From Augochlora pura (taxonomy: Eukaryota > Arthropoda > Insecta > Hymenoptera > Halictidae): 64,000 bases of DNA. The stretch is from NCBI RefSeq assembly GCF_028453695.1, contig NC_135780.1:1922001-1986000 (forward strand). Reading direction: 5' to 3'. Made by a program: the position numbers and the translations under genes. The notes under the pieces are model-generated. The model saw only the letters and a program-made list of their open reading frames with translations, was not told the DNA's origin and did not search any database. This document shows, piece after piece, positions 1 through 12,687 of the stretch. Position 1 is the first letter of the stretch; each line of letters opens with the position of its first letter.

Positions 1-305
1 CTTTTCAGAAACAACAGATATTATTTTACAAGTTGTCGCAGCGGTTTTGCATCCTTCAACCGGAAGGCTTCTTTATCGAGCGTCGTCAAAGACTGATCTT
101 CGCGAATCGTGAGAACCGTTCGAAGCCCGGCCAGCTTACTTTCGATGATTTTAGGAGGAATACTATAACAGGACAGTTAAAAGTTTGCGACGGGTTTCCA
201 GCGACTTTCCAGAAGCAACAGATATCATTTGACAAATTGTCGCAGCGGTTTTGCATCCTTCGACCGGAAGGCTTCTTTGTCGAGCGTCGTCAAAGACCCC
301 GCGAA
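1..305. repeat. 204-bp tandem direct repeat, about 1.5 copies visible
   Basis: Bases 1-100 recur at 205-304 with an exact offset of 204 bp and only about eight substitutions, mostly transitions. The shared part runs from CTTTYCAGAARCAACAGATA through CGAGCGTCGTCAAAGAC and then diverges. Because 204 is divisible by three, one frame stays open through both copies (about 33-374), repeating a peptide that begins LSQRFCIL and contains PEGFF and ERRQR. The array is cut by the window edge, so copy number is unknown. It may be a satellite or minisatellite fragment, or an exon of a repetitive protein; no start codon or splice site settles it. Confidence 0.75.
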
Positions 306-374
306 GCGGAGGATATTGTCTTTGTTCTGCAAAGCGACAGTAATAATAGATTCATAAAAATGAAGGAACATTAA

Positions 375-1013
375 ACAACGGGGAATGTTCGCCGTCTGAC
401 GTAGAATGCCATTAATTATTATTACGAGAAACGGAGGTAGAAAACGAACGGAGAAACGTTATCTCCGGTTTCGGGCGCGAAAATCGAGAGAAAAAACATC
501 GGGAACAGATACGTGTCGATCCTCGTTTTTGGTCGTACAGCCTCTGGAGACCCAGCAGTTTTTATTACGAAATCGTCTCGCATGCTTCGCGGCGCAAGCT
601 CGCGTGATTTAATGTTTAAATGTTTCCTAATCGCGATCCCTCGCCTGCTTTACCATTCCTCCTGGGACGAAAAACCTTCTTTTTTCTTCTTTTTACTGCC
701 ACTGAAATATAGAGCAACTCTGCTATGCTGTAGCATTCATTTTTACGGCTGAATTAAAGATGTTGCACATATACAATGACTTGAGATAATAACGCAAGAC
801 TGCCCTCGGTGCATGTTATGCGTTTTTAGTTTTAGTCCAAACAATTCGCCGAATAAATGAAATTGTTCCGGGCGCGACATAGTCTATGGTGATTTATAGA
901 GATTACCGGACTGCGGATCTTTGTGTAAAATAAGATAAATAAACATTGTCTGCATCGATTGCAAGACGTAGGGACCAACTGTAATATGATTTCTCTCTTA
1001 ACCTATTAACGCT
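375..1013. other. Intergenic DNA, no gene seen
   Basis: Several short open frames exist on both strands, but none has a recognisable domain, splice signals or neighbouring exons. I see nothing functional that can be supported. Confidence 0.5.
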
Positions 1014-1265
1014 TTAATCCCTTGCGCTATAATAACGAGTCAGACTCGTGGTGAAGATTTTATGCAAACTCTATTAAATATGTATATTATTAATTTCTTC
1101 TACGTTGAAGTAAAAATAAATTCCTCTGTTATCAAAGCATAGAAACGAAGGTAAATAAAAACAGTACAGGAAATAAAAATTGTCTGGTCTTATTATTAAA
1201 AATATTAAGGACAAATAAGAGCTCATCGTCACAGCATGAAAGGAACGATAGTGCAAAGGATTTAA
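1014..1265. mobile_element. TTAA-flanked MITE-like element (piggyBac-like), copy 1
   Basis: The left end reads TTAATCCCTTGCGCTATA and the reverse complement of the right end reads TTAAATCCTTTGCACTATCG, so the termini are imperfect inverted repeats bounded by TTAA. Length is 252 bp with no coding capacity. TTAA target duplication with short terminal inverted repeats is typical of piggyBac-type elements. Four similar elements lie in this window. The family assignment is inference. Confidence 0.55.
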
Positions 1266-2665
1266 AATTGCATATGCATGCGGTAAGGTAACGCTTCAAA
1301 ATTCCGTTGAAAGATTCAAGATAAACGCACAGTGTACTTTCGGCTCGCAAGAAACGCGACGATTTGCTAAAAACAAATCGAAATTCGAAAAACTCGAGGG
1401 AAATCGTTTCCGATTCTTTGCAAAGGTAAGTCGGCCAATGGCAGGGGCGAAATAATCGTGAAGCAAAAAGGTCCGACGATAAAAGAAACGGTGAAACGAT
1501 CCTGCGGAGTCGTTTATGTTTACGCTCCGTTCTCGCGAAGCACCTAAAATCTTGGCCGAATGATCGCGATGATGATACGGTCGGAAGATCGAGGAAGAGC
1601 TAATCAAAATCACGGGATACACATATAGACCGAGAGAATATTGGATAGGAATATTAAGATATCGTTCGAATATTATCGGCTCCTAATCGGGGGGACAAAC
1701 AAGAAGTCGAGAGGCGGTGAGTATACAGCGAATCGCTGATTGAATGGTGCACGAGGCGATTAATGAGCGGAAATGGGGGCGAATCGTGGCGCCATAAAAC
1801 TGGAATGGGCAAACACGGGAAAAAAATGATAGCGAACGAACGCTTTTTGACGCCGATAAAGCTGCATACGACCACGGAAACCGTCCTGATGAATCCCTAT
1901 GTTCGCGCGTGCAACTACGCCGTGCATCGTAATCGGTACACCGACGACTCTTTCACAAATATAAATTTCCGTCGTGCAACATTTAGCGACCAGCGACACT
2001 CACTACCGCGTGGCTACGCTCTCTGCTAGTTTTTCAATGCTGCTTTTGCAAAGACGAAGAAATAAATTGGAAATATCGCGACCGTGATCAAGGTATCGGA
2101 ACGCGTGTCACTGCGAATATTCTTTCCGCAATTTTCCGGTGTATTAGACGGTCAAGGTGCGGCAGGAATCAAAGAAGCGGAACTGTCGAAGCGAGAAAAA
2201 AAAAAGAGCACCGAGATGAAGTCCCATCTCCCTTGATACCACGCCGGACTGTTTCCATGCGAAACGACTTCTCAAGATCCACCACAAACTTAATCGTTTC
2301 ACGAAAATTACATCAAAGCCGGCGCCGCTCGGGGGGTGGTTTGTTTTACGCGATAACTTCGAGGGAGAAGGGACGGTTCTTTGCTGAAAAATTCATCGGA
2401 CCTAGGCCAACAAGTTTTTTCACGAGCTCGTTCGATCAATAACAGATCTCTCGGCGTTCCTTGTTCCCTTCGTTACACGAGGTCCGACGTAATCCCTTAG
2501 CGAATGCGAGACACGACAGCGAAATTAAAGGATCGGTAATTTGCGACCGAGACGTTGTCGGTGTGTTTGATCAGTTGTAGCTACCGCAAAAGCTGTCGCA
2601 GCGTCACGATTTCGTTTTTAAATTGAAGCTTCAAGTCTCTACTTTGTGAAACCCTATCCCAATCT
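1266..2665. other. Intergenic DNA, no gene seen
   Basis: The stretch is CpG-rich in places (about 1300-2500). Small open frames occur on both strands, but none is supported by domain content or splice structure. It could hold regulatory DNA. Confidence 0.45.
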
Positions 2666-2926
2666 TTAACCGTTTGCTGTCATATTAAGTTTATATAATA
2701 CATAGGTGTCGTGCTGGTCGGTATTGATATGGAAGATTAAAGAGGAAGAATATGTAAAATGTATTAATTCCTTTTTAAAAAGATACATCTAACACAATAA
2801 TATATATGTGACTACATAATTTTAATAATAATTATAACTACATAATTCTATGTAAAAATATGAAAGAGATAAAATAAACGAATAGCTTTGATAACTGAGA
2901 GTAGACATGCGACCGTAAAGGGTTAA
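2666..2926. mobile_element. TTAA-flanked MITE-like element (piggyBac-like), copy 2
   Basis: The left end reads TTAACCGTTTGCTGTCATAT and the reverse complement of the right end reads TTAACCCTTTACGGTCGCAT, matching at about 16 of 20 positions. The element is 261 bp, AT-rich inside and non-coding. Size and ends match the copies at 1014 and 5895. Confidence 0.55.
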
Positions 2927-3030
2927 TACGGTAGAACCTCGATTATCCGGTACGCGGAGTTTTATATTTTATTTAATATTGTATTTTGCCCAAATATATT
3001 TCACAAGTAACCGATTCGATCTGAGACGAT

Positions 3031-3438
3031 TGTTACGTCCCGGAACAACAATTCTTAACACACACATTATGTTTTCTCTATACACGAATGGTCAGTAAGA
3101 ATATTCTGCGACTACAAAGAAATGTTCCAACGCCATAAAACGTTCGAAATCTCTCCTCCTCGGAAAAACTCATCGACGAACCGACCGACCGCCACACTGG
3201 CGTACAAGCGCCCCTCAAATACCAAACACCCGATTATGATTGGTTCTTATCTGATCACCAAAAACATATAAATATGAGACCTCTTCCAGAAATAATCAGT
3301 GACGACAAGACAACGCTACAGCCTAAACACCCAAATATCTGTTCCGTCACTCAAAAACAATACATTATCAATTGTTACTAGCATCGAATAAAATTGTTAA
3401 TTATATATATCACATTTGATTCCCCGATTCTTTGTACA
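3031..3438 (+). mobile_element. Possible solo LTR, module 1
   Basis: The segment starts TGTTACGTCCCGG. Within it a TATA box (TATAAATA at 3267-3274) is followed 29 bp later by an arthropod-type initiator (TCAGT at 3296-3300) and then by a poly(A) signal (AATAAA at 3387-3392). Promoter, short R region and poly(A) signal in this compact order is how retrotransposon LTRs are built. No matching second LTR, gag/pol frame or clear target duplication was found, so the boundaries are guesses. It could equally be the promoter of a small noncoding transcript. Confidence 0.3.
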
Positions 3439-3439
3439 A

Positions 3440-3810
3440 ACGCGTTTCGAGTGTTCCACGGCATTTACGTAAGCGGACTTGACTCAACAACGATCCATAT
3501 GCAAAACAATTGACTGTAGACTTCTATGACAATGGAATCTAGCACCGTAGCTGTTTTATAATTGAAACGTCTACATAGGAAGCTCAAGTGAATTTTTGTT
3601 CGAGACCCTGAACTTTCCGAAACCTTCCCATAAGAGACTGACTGACTCGTCAAACAGCACCGGCTGTTACCATTGTCTAGAAAGAGTATAAATTCGAGCA
3701 GCTTGCATGAACATTGAGTTCCTCATTCGACATTCGAACTATGATTCGCGACATAGCGTTAAATATGTCAATAAATACAGTTATTCGATATCAAAGTAAA
3801 GTTTCCCGGA
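3440..3810 (+). mobile_element. Possible solo LTR or promoter/poly(A) module 2
   Basis: Immediately after the first module, a second TATA box (TATAAAT at 3687-3693) is followed about 80 bp later by AATAAA (3770-3775), with no open frame between. The layout repeats that of module 1, but the sequence is not an obvious copy of it. Boundaries are uncertain and no internal retrotransposon genes are nearby. Confidence 0.22.
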
Positions 3811-5894
3811 AGTCGGGGTATGTTTATCGGTTCAAGAAATGGACACAGAATTGAAATGACTTCCTGTGTTATCTACAAACAAATCTAAATTGATCTTCCA
3901 AGGCAACGACGGTCCCCTCAACGATTCAGTTCTTCGTATCGCTGGAATATTTGCTGGTCACAGTAATTATTAAACAATATTTCATCGTGTAAAATCGCTT
4001 TGCCAACAACTAATGAACTTTACAGAGATCCTTACGGTGATCTCGTTTCCATCCAGCGACGACCCTTCGATTTTTTGTCGCAATCGAATGTCCACGGAAT
4101 TAATAGCGAAACCGATGAACGTAGCCTGGCAAAGAAATTTCAACGAGGGAGAAGAAAATGGCGGCCGTCCGCAAGAGATTGCTCGACCGTCGCAACGGTG
4201 CGACGATTTCGCTTTTAATCGAATGCGACGACCTACGGATCAAATTTCGATAAGCGAGGTAGATCGGTCACGTGACCACCGCATTTTACATAGCATAGAG
4301 GTTCCGGGCCACAGTGTCGAGTATTCAGTGTCGACGTGGGCCGTTCGATCGTGCAACTAGGATCGCGCCATAGAAAAACCGATCCGCGAATCTCGCCAAC
4401 CGAACTGCATTTCGACGCGAACCCGAGGAAAGTTGTTGCGGCTGGAATCGTTATGGATTAACTGTCGGAAAAGTTCACCGTGGAACAACTCAGGTGGTTG
4501 GATCGAAGCTGCAGCGATCGCGACGGGGAGGTTCCGCGACCCATCGGTAATGTACCACGAAAAAAATGATTTTCCGCAACGCACTGTGCTCTTAAAAATT
4601 AACGATGCCTTCGAGATGCTGCACTGAAACGGCCACGATGTCATTGAAAGGGCGAAAGGTCAGGTATTTTTGTACGGGCTCGAACCCCTTGAGATTCTGT
4701 TAACTGCAAAAATATGTTTTCCAATTGTTGGTTTCTTCGAAAGTAAACGGGGACCGAGGCGATTGTTGTGGGCGCAGGTTTGAATAAATAGAGGGGACGC
4801 GAAGCCCCGATTCGGAATTCTATTAATTAAACTTTTAAATGGGAGAGAACCGCCCGTGACCTCCACACAAATCGTATCGTTTCACGCAGTCGTATCGTCC
4901 GCAACGTTCGGTGATTATACGACTCGAATATTGTTGTTGCTGTTTATTCACGTTCCTCCAACGTGTTATTGTCCATGCCACTTTGTCGATGCGCGACTCG
5001 AATCTCAATTACGGTACAGTTCTATTTAAAAAAACTGAGAAGCTCGTCCCTTACGATCTAAAGCCATCCTCCGACTTGCGATCGAATAACTTCTCGATTT
5101 TTGCAGCGGCTCGACGATGTCAAAAGTCCGCTAAAAATCGTCCGGGTTGAAAACGAGATACTAACGAGGAAAACTGTAGCCGTGACTCTATTTCGAAGTC
5201 AAACACGTACGATTGTCGGCAGAACTTTATCACTTTGACAACAGCGTAGCACGGAACCGACAAAATCAAATATGTTTCGCGTACATAATTACGCCGCCCG
5301 ATTTTTCGCGAAACGAGAGACTTTCGTTTTGGTAAAGTCGGCGTACTATTACCGAATCGCGCACTAGAAAAATTCTGTCGCGATTACAATGTTCGGCCGA
5401 GGCGAACACGTGTCCCGTCGGGTCTCCGGTATAAACTCTTTGAAAGTCAAACATATGGGAGGGTTAGTTTCGTAGTAGGGCGACGGAGAGGGGTAGGGGA
5501 TCGGCGTTCAACCCCAATTTTTTCGATGTGTCCTCCGACGGTCAGCCCGTGGCGCACAAATGCCCGAAAATATTTCTTTCCACCCCTCTCTCTCGATGCT
5601 AATTTCACGTTTGATCCTTCGAAATCCCTCTCGTCCTTCTGCCCCTCTTTCAGAAAATGTTGCAACATTATTTCCTGCGGTTTTGTCAACATTACGGATG
5701 CTGATCACAGCGCAACTGTGAATTTTCTTTACTAAATCGTCTTGTTCGAAACTAGCATTATTATGGAGTACAGAATCTTTTTGCATTCTCTTCGCACGAT
5801 TTCCATTCTGATAACAAACGGGTGTACAAACAAATTTCTATTAATGGCTAGAGGAGCAGTCGTCAAACCGGTGGCGAGTCACGTTCCACCCAAG
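3811..5894. other. Intergenic DNA, no supported gene
   Basis: The stretch is moderately CpG-rich with open frames up to about 115 codons on both strands (for example 4013-4360 + and 5508-5786 -). None shows a domain, a convincing start or splice sites, and open frames of this length arise by chance in CpG-rich DNA. Confidence 0.4.
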
Positions 5895-6147
5895 TTAACC
5901 CTTTGCACTCGATTGATGACTCTGAGGCACCATTAAAATTATTCCGTCAAAATAACTTCTAAAATAACGTTTATTAGCAACAGAGTTTAAATTTAGAAAA
6001 ATTGTTGAACATGAAACTGTTGGTACGAATCGCAAGAGTTAATTTGTTATATATAAAATACACTTGGTCGCTTAAAATGGAAATACTGTACAGCAGAGAA
6101 ATTATTTCAGATTTACAGTTAAAATCGCTTCGAGTGCAAACGGTTAA
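5895..6147. mobile_element. TTAA-flanked MITE-like element (piggyBac-like), copy 3
   Basis: The left end reads TTAACCCTTTGCACTCGA and the reverse complement of the right end reads TTAACCGTTTGCACTCGA, one mismatch in 18 bases, bounded by TTAA on both sides. Length is 253 bp with no coding capacity. It is the best-preserved copy of the family in the window. Confidence 0.65.
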
Positions 6148-7120
6148 ATTCGCGTGTCTCAGATATTATTAAAAAACGGGTGAGAGGTTTTGCTGTTAGA
6201 AAAAAAAACCGGCACCGCTGCTATCTGTTAATCAATGTAGAAGACACCGGGAAGAACATGATACGTGTTCCGACGAGTCGTAATTTCCTAACGTAGGCGC
6301 TACCGCCCACCGGTAGGCGATTAAGGGGATCTGGAGGGTGTTGGAATTTCTGGATCAAGGTATTTTCTTTTCCGTGCTTTCAATCTATATTTTCAATATT
6401 CAGGGGAAGAGACACGATACTGAGAACGGACTAGAAATAACACATACTCAAAGAAGGCTAGCAATAATAGCAGAATCTGAGATGAGGAATTTGTAATCGA
6501 GCTTAATAATTTTACGTAACTCACTAGACACGGGCGGTCGTTTGACTAACAAATGCGGCTTTCATGCATTTATAGCAAGATAATATACACTATTAAGAGA
6601 ATAATAAAATTATTAAGAGAAATAATTCATTTTTACTCCAATTTGCATTTCTAATAAGCTTGTTGAGAAACGTTCATTTTGCGTATAAATCCATAATCTA
6701 CTTACTAACACGCTATTAAATTCTTTTATCGAAGTAGTAAAACCACAGATACCTTTCGTCAATTCATCTACAGTAAATTAATGATCATCCGTAATTTAGT
6801 AAATGCGTAGTAGATTAAAATCGATATTTTCAAATGGTAAATAGTCTATAATTATTTTGATCTTCTCATGTAACACGGAATATGGCAAATAAACATTTTT
6901 GAATATAGTAGATGCTTATGTTACTACATAGCTATATTATATTTGAAATGCTGTTTCCATATGTAACTACTATTTTCAGAAAAGATTTCCAAATTCTGTG
7001 TCGCGCGAGGAGATAAAAATATTTATTATCCATTTATCATTTCAAATATCGAGTTTTCCCCGGAATTGTCGGCGTCCGTGCTTCTCATTTTCACGGTACG
7101 ATCGGGGGACTGTTTAGGGC
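6148..7120. other. AT-rich intergenic DNA
   Basis: Low-complexity AT-rich sequence dominates 6400-7000. I see no gene, repeat or regulatory element that can be supported. Confidence 0.5.
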
Positions 7121-7224
7121 ATTGCGATTTCCAGCCCGTGATCGGTCGGCAGGGTTCTCGGGAAGAGAAAGTGGCCGGGAGACATCGTGGGTGGACCCCA
7201 GACCCGCGACCACCACCCCCACAG

Positions 7225-7388
7225 CCTTCAGCCAGCTGAACACACGCCGAGTTTCCAGCAGCTTTCCCATACGATGCTGGGTCAGATGGGCGCCGACTTC
7301 TTCGGCGCACAGTCCCCCGACTCGCAGAAGTCGACTTTCCAATCGCTCGTCGCTAATTCGAGGCCGCTGAAAGGAAGCGACCGTTCCG
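7225..7388 (+). CDS. Candidate coding exon of unknown gene (possibly upstream ACSS3-like exon)
   Basis: An acceptor-like CCCCCACAG is followed by an open frame with the segment QMGADFFGAQSPDSQKS and a consensus donor (G|GTGAGT at 7389). It sits in a GC-rich island between AT-rich flanks. The exon would end in phase 1, which is what the first recognised ACSS3 exon (12688) needs to complete an Asp codon. The peptide does not look like a mitochondrial transit sequence and I recognise no domain. It could belong to another gene, or the open frame could be chance: long frames also exist on the opposite strand here. Confidence 0.25.
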
Positions 7389-7389
7389 G

Positions 7390-10300
7390 TGAGTATTTTT
7401 CCTTCGCCGTTAATAAAACAACTTGCACGCCTGGAAATTTTCCGCGGGAGGAACACGGTTGAGGCTCCCGGCTCTGCTCCCGCTTCCACAATATTTAAAT
7501 GATCAGATCGGGACAGTCTTTAAGTAAACGAATGAAACATTTAACAGACGGAGGGAATTTTTTTGAAGATGGAACGAGTTCTAAAACGATTCGGCGCGAG
7601 TCGGGAACAAGATCGCGGGATCTCCTCGATTATCCTAGGTGGTCGCAACATAGCGTTGTCGCGGTCTTCCCGATCAACCTCGCGATGCTTGATTTATTAG
7701 AAAACCTTTATTTATTACGAAGCCTCTGTTTATTAGCTAGCTCGCGCATGGTCACACCATAAGCATGGATACCAAAATGGTATCGTTCTTGATCCTGAAT
7801 TGGAACGATACGTCCGATTTAGCTGATTTCAAAACGAGTAGACGCTACTTTTCATTCATTTAGCAGTCGCTGCTATTAATTATTCCCTTGTAACGTTGTT
7901 CCAACCGCTCGTTATAACAGTCCAATTTTTCCTTCGAGAAAGAATTAATTTTCGCAGAATTTACAGATTAAATTCTTCCCCGTGAAACGACTTCTTATTG
8001 CATTAACGACGAGGCACTTTTATTAGAACTTGATTTTAAGAATATAGAATTCCTGCCGCAAGTGTATACTAAAAATGCGATGAGTATTTTTGTGATTAAG
8101 GTATTTTATTGAAATTTTTGAGAGTTATATTTACGAGTTACTGTCAGAGATAATAAGCGTATTAAGCGAAGTTGTTTAGAAAGGAAACCTGTGACGATAA
8201 CGTGATATGTTTTTAATTTTGGGCCGGATAAGGACGTGTTTGCGACGCGTCGTCCCGATAACGCGATTCCCCGAACGTTTTCGCATCGCAGCTGGGCGAG
8301 ACTGTGCTCGCCAGAATCCGATTGTTAAGGAACACGGATAATGCCCATTAACGGGATTCGATTATTCGTCGCAGCTGCTGTTTCTCTGCTAAACGGTCAC
8401 GCTTAATTGAAACGATTCGGATCGTCGACGCCCGTTGCCGATCATTGGAGAAAGTCGCGTCGATTCTTTGATAAAACAGGCATGAATTACGATCGCCGGA
8501 TTTCCGAGTGATGCATATTCGTGCTATACAATGTAGAAACATGCAATCGAATAATTACGTGTTTACGTGTTAAAGTCTATAACATAGAGAAATTATGAAT
8601 CCACGTGCCTGTTGACTATTTTCAACGTTCTTAGCAATTCCAATATCTATTAAAATGTCTCTTTAAAAACACCAGCGTCACCATGAACTGATCAAAATTG
8701 GCGGTTAATATACGATAATATAAAATATAAAAAAAAGCATATAAAAATATAAAAAAAGCATATCTTCCGTCTGTTCTAATTTTTACATAACTGTAGTCGG
8801 TGATAAAGTGGTGAATCCTTTTTTGCATCGATTAATATTAATTCGTGGACAGCGTTTAATTATTTGCCAGCACGCCTAATAACTGCAGGGTGTGTTCTCG
8901 GGTGTTAGCTTGAGCGAAAAGAGAACCCGAATTACCCACGCTGTACCATTGCCTGACCTAATCCAGTGTTTACTACTGGAGCTGCAGAGTATTTGCAATT
9001 TCGCTGCGGGGGAGTTTGACTTCATTGATTTCTTGCGCACGGTATAAACAGAATTATTAACCTGTTCGAAGATCGTACCCTGCTTCGGTATCGATAGTTC
9101 TATTTAGTTGTGGACATTTCTTGAATATTCAAAGATCAGTGGTCTCTTCGACCTCGCTGTTGACCCGTCTTTTCAAAGTCTTCTTTTTACTTCGTCGTGT
9201 TACTCGAAACGAATCATTCCACGAGGATTGATAAGAATGTCCTGAAATGATTTAAGCGTATTAAGGCATTCAGATCTATAGAAATCTAGAATCTCGAAAG
9301 TCGAGTTCATAGGTCACGCGTCTCTGCAATCCTACACCTAGCAACGTACAATCGTGACAGTGGATCCTTTGTTGAAAAAATTTGTAGATAAGCTCGAAAT
9401 TTCTGGAAAGATCGAAGAGTGGAACGATCGAAAGTATAAAAGGAATGTCACACTCGATAAATATTAGCCGAGTTTACCACGTGGATGATCCACAATTAAA
9501 AATTAATTAGAGTAGCAATGATATTTGAAGAGCGATACAATCGTTAACTAGTTGTTTACTTAATGAGCTTAAATTAGGTGAGTTTGTTAATTGATGGTCA
9601 CATTTAATATGTATAATAGTTGAACAAAATAAAAGAAATAGTAAAGAACTAAAGAAATAGTAAAATAATATATATGTTACGGTATAGTTTAATTGGAATT
9701 GCACTGGACGCGTGAACATAAAGAAAAGCTTAGAAAAGAAAGAAATCCTGGTTTTTTAAAAGAAAGTAATATAGATCGCATCTCTGTAGAAGGTGAACAA
9801 CTGCGCGATGCGGCATCGGTGACAAGCTATTGCGACGGTTTCACGCGATACCCTTAATTCATGATACACGGAAACGCAAACACGTGAGCAATACGTTAAA
9901 GGGTCGCGTTCAGCATAGGAAACTACTATGAACTCGGTACCGGCGACTCCGGATGAATAATTCATAGTCGCAGGTAAAAAAAGAAGAACTATCGGTAAGA
10001 CAATATTTCCATCACGGTGTTTAAATATTCATGAGACACGGTCATATGACGCAGATTAAAATTGAGGTCAACAAGGATCGCGGGAACTCGATGAATCATT
10101 TCTCTAGTTACTGCGATTCGATACTTTCGTTACCACTTTTTATTTAATAACCGTATTTCCTATGATATTATTCGCCGATACTGGAGCTCAATGAATATGA
10201 TGAATCTAACGAGTGGTAATACATGAAGTACAGTCGTACATTGATCTACCTGCACTGATTTCAGAATAAACAGTGAAGCCTCCACTTTTACACTCCCAAT

Positions 10301-12687
10301 TAATAAATTTCTGCAGGATCCTTTTATATGAAAAACTTTATGTAAAAGTTTGACAAATTCATACAGCTGTGTACGGTTCAAGAAATATCAGCTACGTTAC
10401 GTTTTATAGTGGTTCCAGAGATAGGAGCATATACTGTATAACTCGGTGACTTACCAAAGCCAGAATTTGTTTAATTATTGCGACACTGTGAGGTCGTGAA
10501 ACTAGTTAGATTTGTTCTCGGAATGAATTCGGTATACTCAATGTCAACATTTCGGTTAAATATGGGGTGGTCCGTGGAACCAGGGGCTGTCAACCGGAAA
10601 TCCGGGGTTGAAATCCAATAGGCCTGTCTTTATCCGCCCCTTTTTCCTGGCAGGCGTCACTGGCTCGAAAAACTCCCTAAAAATACGACAGCATTAATAG
10701 AATAATACTTTCTGAAGCAGATACTTGACATTGTGCCCTGGGGAAATAAAACAGCCCTTTCAAACATCTGGGAGAAATCTGGCAAACTAAAGTTGCCGGA
10801 CCTTCGATCATTAAATGATCTATTTATTTCGATGATAGAAGAATAACATTTTGTTTCGATTAAAACCAGAATTCCTAAAATAAAAAAGATTGTTGGACTC
10901 TCGAATCTGCATATTCAATTTTCATTGAATCAAATTGTTGACATTGTTGTGAAGTATCGATGTTCAGGTACAAGTGCCGCCATACTTTTCAGGCAGGCAA
11001 GTTCAAGGTCCCTTGACCTTTCGCCCCCGAACTGTTTCGACAGAATAATTATCGCATGCATGCGGCTGCTCGCGAGTCCAACCACCTTTAAACGTAAACG
11101 AGATCCCCGTAAAAATAGAATAGACTCGAATATATCATAGATTCGAAGTAGTCAATCTCTAACTTCGTCCGCCTATCCTTGGCTCGTAATTAAAATGTTC
11201 CCGGTAATTTTATTTCGCGCGAGACCCACAAACAGGACATGCCCGTTAATTGGCCGTCTCTGCGAGGACAATGCGCGGCAATAACGGCTGCCCGCCATTG
11301 TCCTAGCAATTTTATAATATTTACACGTTATTTACTTGTGCCCGTTTGGATACGGCACCAGCTCATTATATGAAAGCGACGCGGAGCATACATTTCCATA
11401 CCTTTTAATGTCATTACTCGCCGGTTATTCATTACCGCCAAGGTTTGGATATAATGAATTCCGAAATACATCGATATCCTTGATAATCTCTCTAATTTAG
11501 GCCTGGTTCTCTGACACTCCGCGTGGTTAATCAATGTTAATCATCAAACTTAAATGAAAATGTTTTTTTTTAAACTGTAATCTAGTAATTAATCTTCCCT
11601 TGTTAAAAGACAAAAGGAGATTCTCGACTGGCCCTACTGGCTGAAATTATGGTTAAATTATGGAAACGGAACCCTGAAGGTTCAACTATTTTCCAATTTG
11701 GTTTTGTAAGACTGAAATTATAAGAGAATATAAGAATTTTCTCGTTGGAAAATTCTACGGTAGCTGAAATTGAGAGTGCCTTGTAGCAAAATAAGGAAAG
11801 AAAGCGCGAAGATAAAGTTTCCCATGAAACAAGAGGAGAGTGTAAGTGGCCGACAAGTGGCGACGGTTCTAATGGTGGTCGGTCTATGGTAATCATGCTT
11901 GCATTAACCCCTCGGTCCGTGAAAGCAAAGCAACAGGTGCCATTCGCGTGGTAATCGATACTGTTACTCCATCCGAGAAAGCTCCACTACCCTTTAAAAC
12001 GTTGGCATGTTCACCGGTATCATCGCGAATGTACCATAATCGTAGATCGCTCCGATATTTATCGATAATTCTTATTTTCCGTGAAATACATGCTGAAAGT
12101 GACAATACAAGATTGATATTGAAAATAAAGCAACTAACAGATCTGCTTTATAAATAAACGCAATTAGTATGCCCATCTGAGACCGTATTTTGCCCGACAG
12201 CGTATATATTGTTATTCTCTATAACGTCACTTCCTGACATTGCCAATCATCTGTAATTTTTATTGCGGACTATATTGTTTCTGTTCGTTCTTTTACGACG
12301 GCTTGATAATGGTGTATTTACTTGTGTCATCGATGTCTTTGGTCCAACAAATGGCCGTTATTACGACCATTGTTATTCTCCGTTGAAGTAAGAACGCTTC
12401 CTGGCGTCGCCAATTAGTCATAGTTAATTTTATGGCGCTGCTCTTTGCACTTTCGCTTTCACGACAGCTTGGAAACTGCTGGCACACCTGTAGATATATC
12501 GCTGTCGCTAATCAAATTATTATGATTAGTCGTTAAAATAATGCTATCGCCAATTCTGTTTCGTTGCTGCGTGAAACTTACGGGAGAATTAGATGGCGGA
12601 TCAAGTGGATGATCGTGGAACTCTTCTAACATAAGTACATTACTCGGTTTCGGAGTCGAAGTAAAATAAATGTATTACATTCTCTAG
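7390..12687. other. Long noncoding stretch upstream of ACSS3-like gene
   Basis: There is no supported coding exon across 5.3 kb. It contains a short SOX-like palindrome (11265-11304) inside a locally GC-rich, ATTA-containing block (about 11150-11310) that may be regulatory. The rest is ordinary AT-rich DNA. It may be the first intron of the ACSS3-like gene if that gene begins farther upstream. Confidence 0.4.
11265..11304. promoter_or_regulatory. Perfect 9-bp inverted repeat with SOX-type core motifs
   Basis: AGGACAATG (11265-11273) and CATTGTCCT (11296-11304) are exact reverse complements separated by 22 bp, and the next bases (CGCGG / CCCGC) nearly pair too. ACAATG and CATTGT match the core motif of SOX HMG-box proteins on opposite strands. 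The pair could be a binding-site dimer or a small hairpin. Function is inference. Confidence 0.35.

Noticed and set aside
2931..2960. GAACCTCGATTATCCGG resembling a DNA-transposon end
   Set aside because: No inverted partner found in the window.
10590..10630. tRNA B-box-like GGGGTTGAAATCC
   Set aside because: No A box at proper spacing and no cloverleaf could be drawn.
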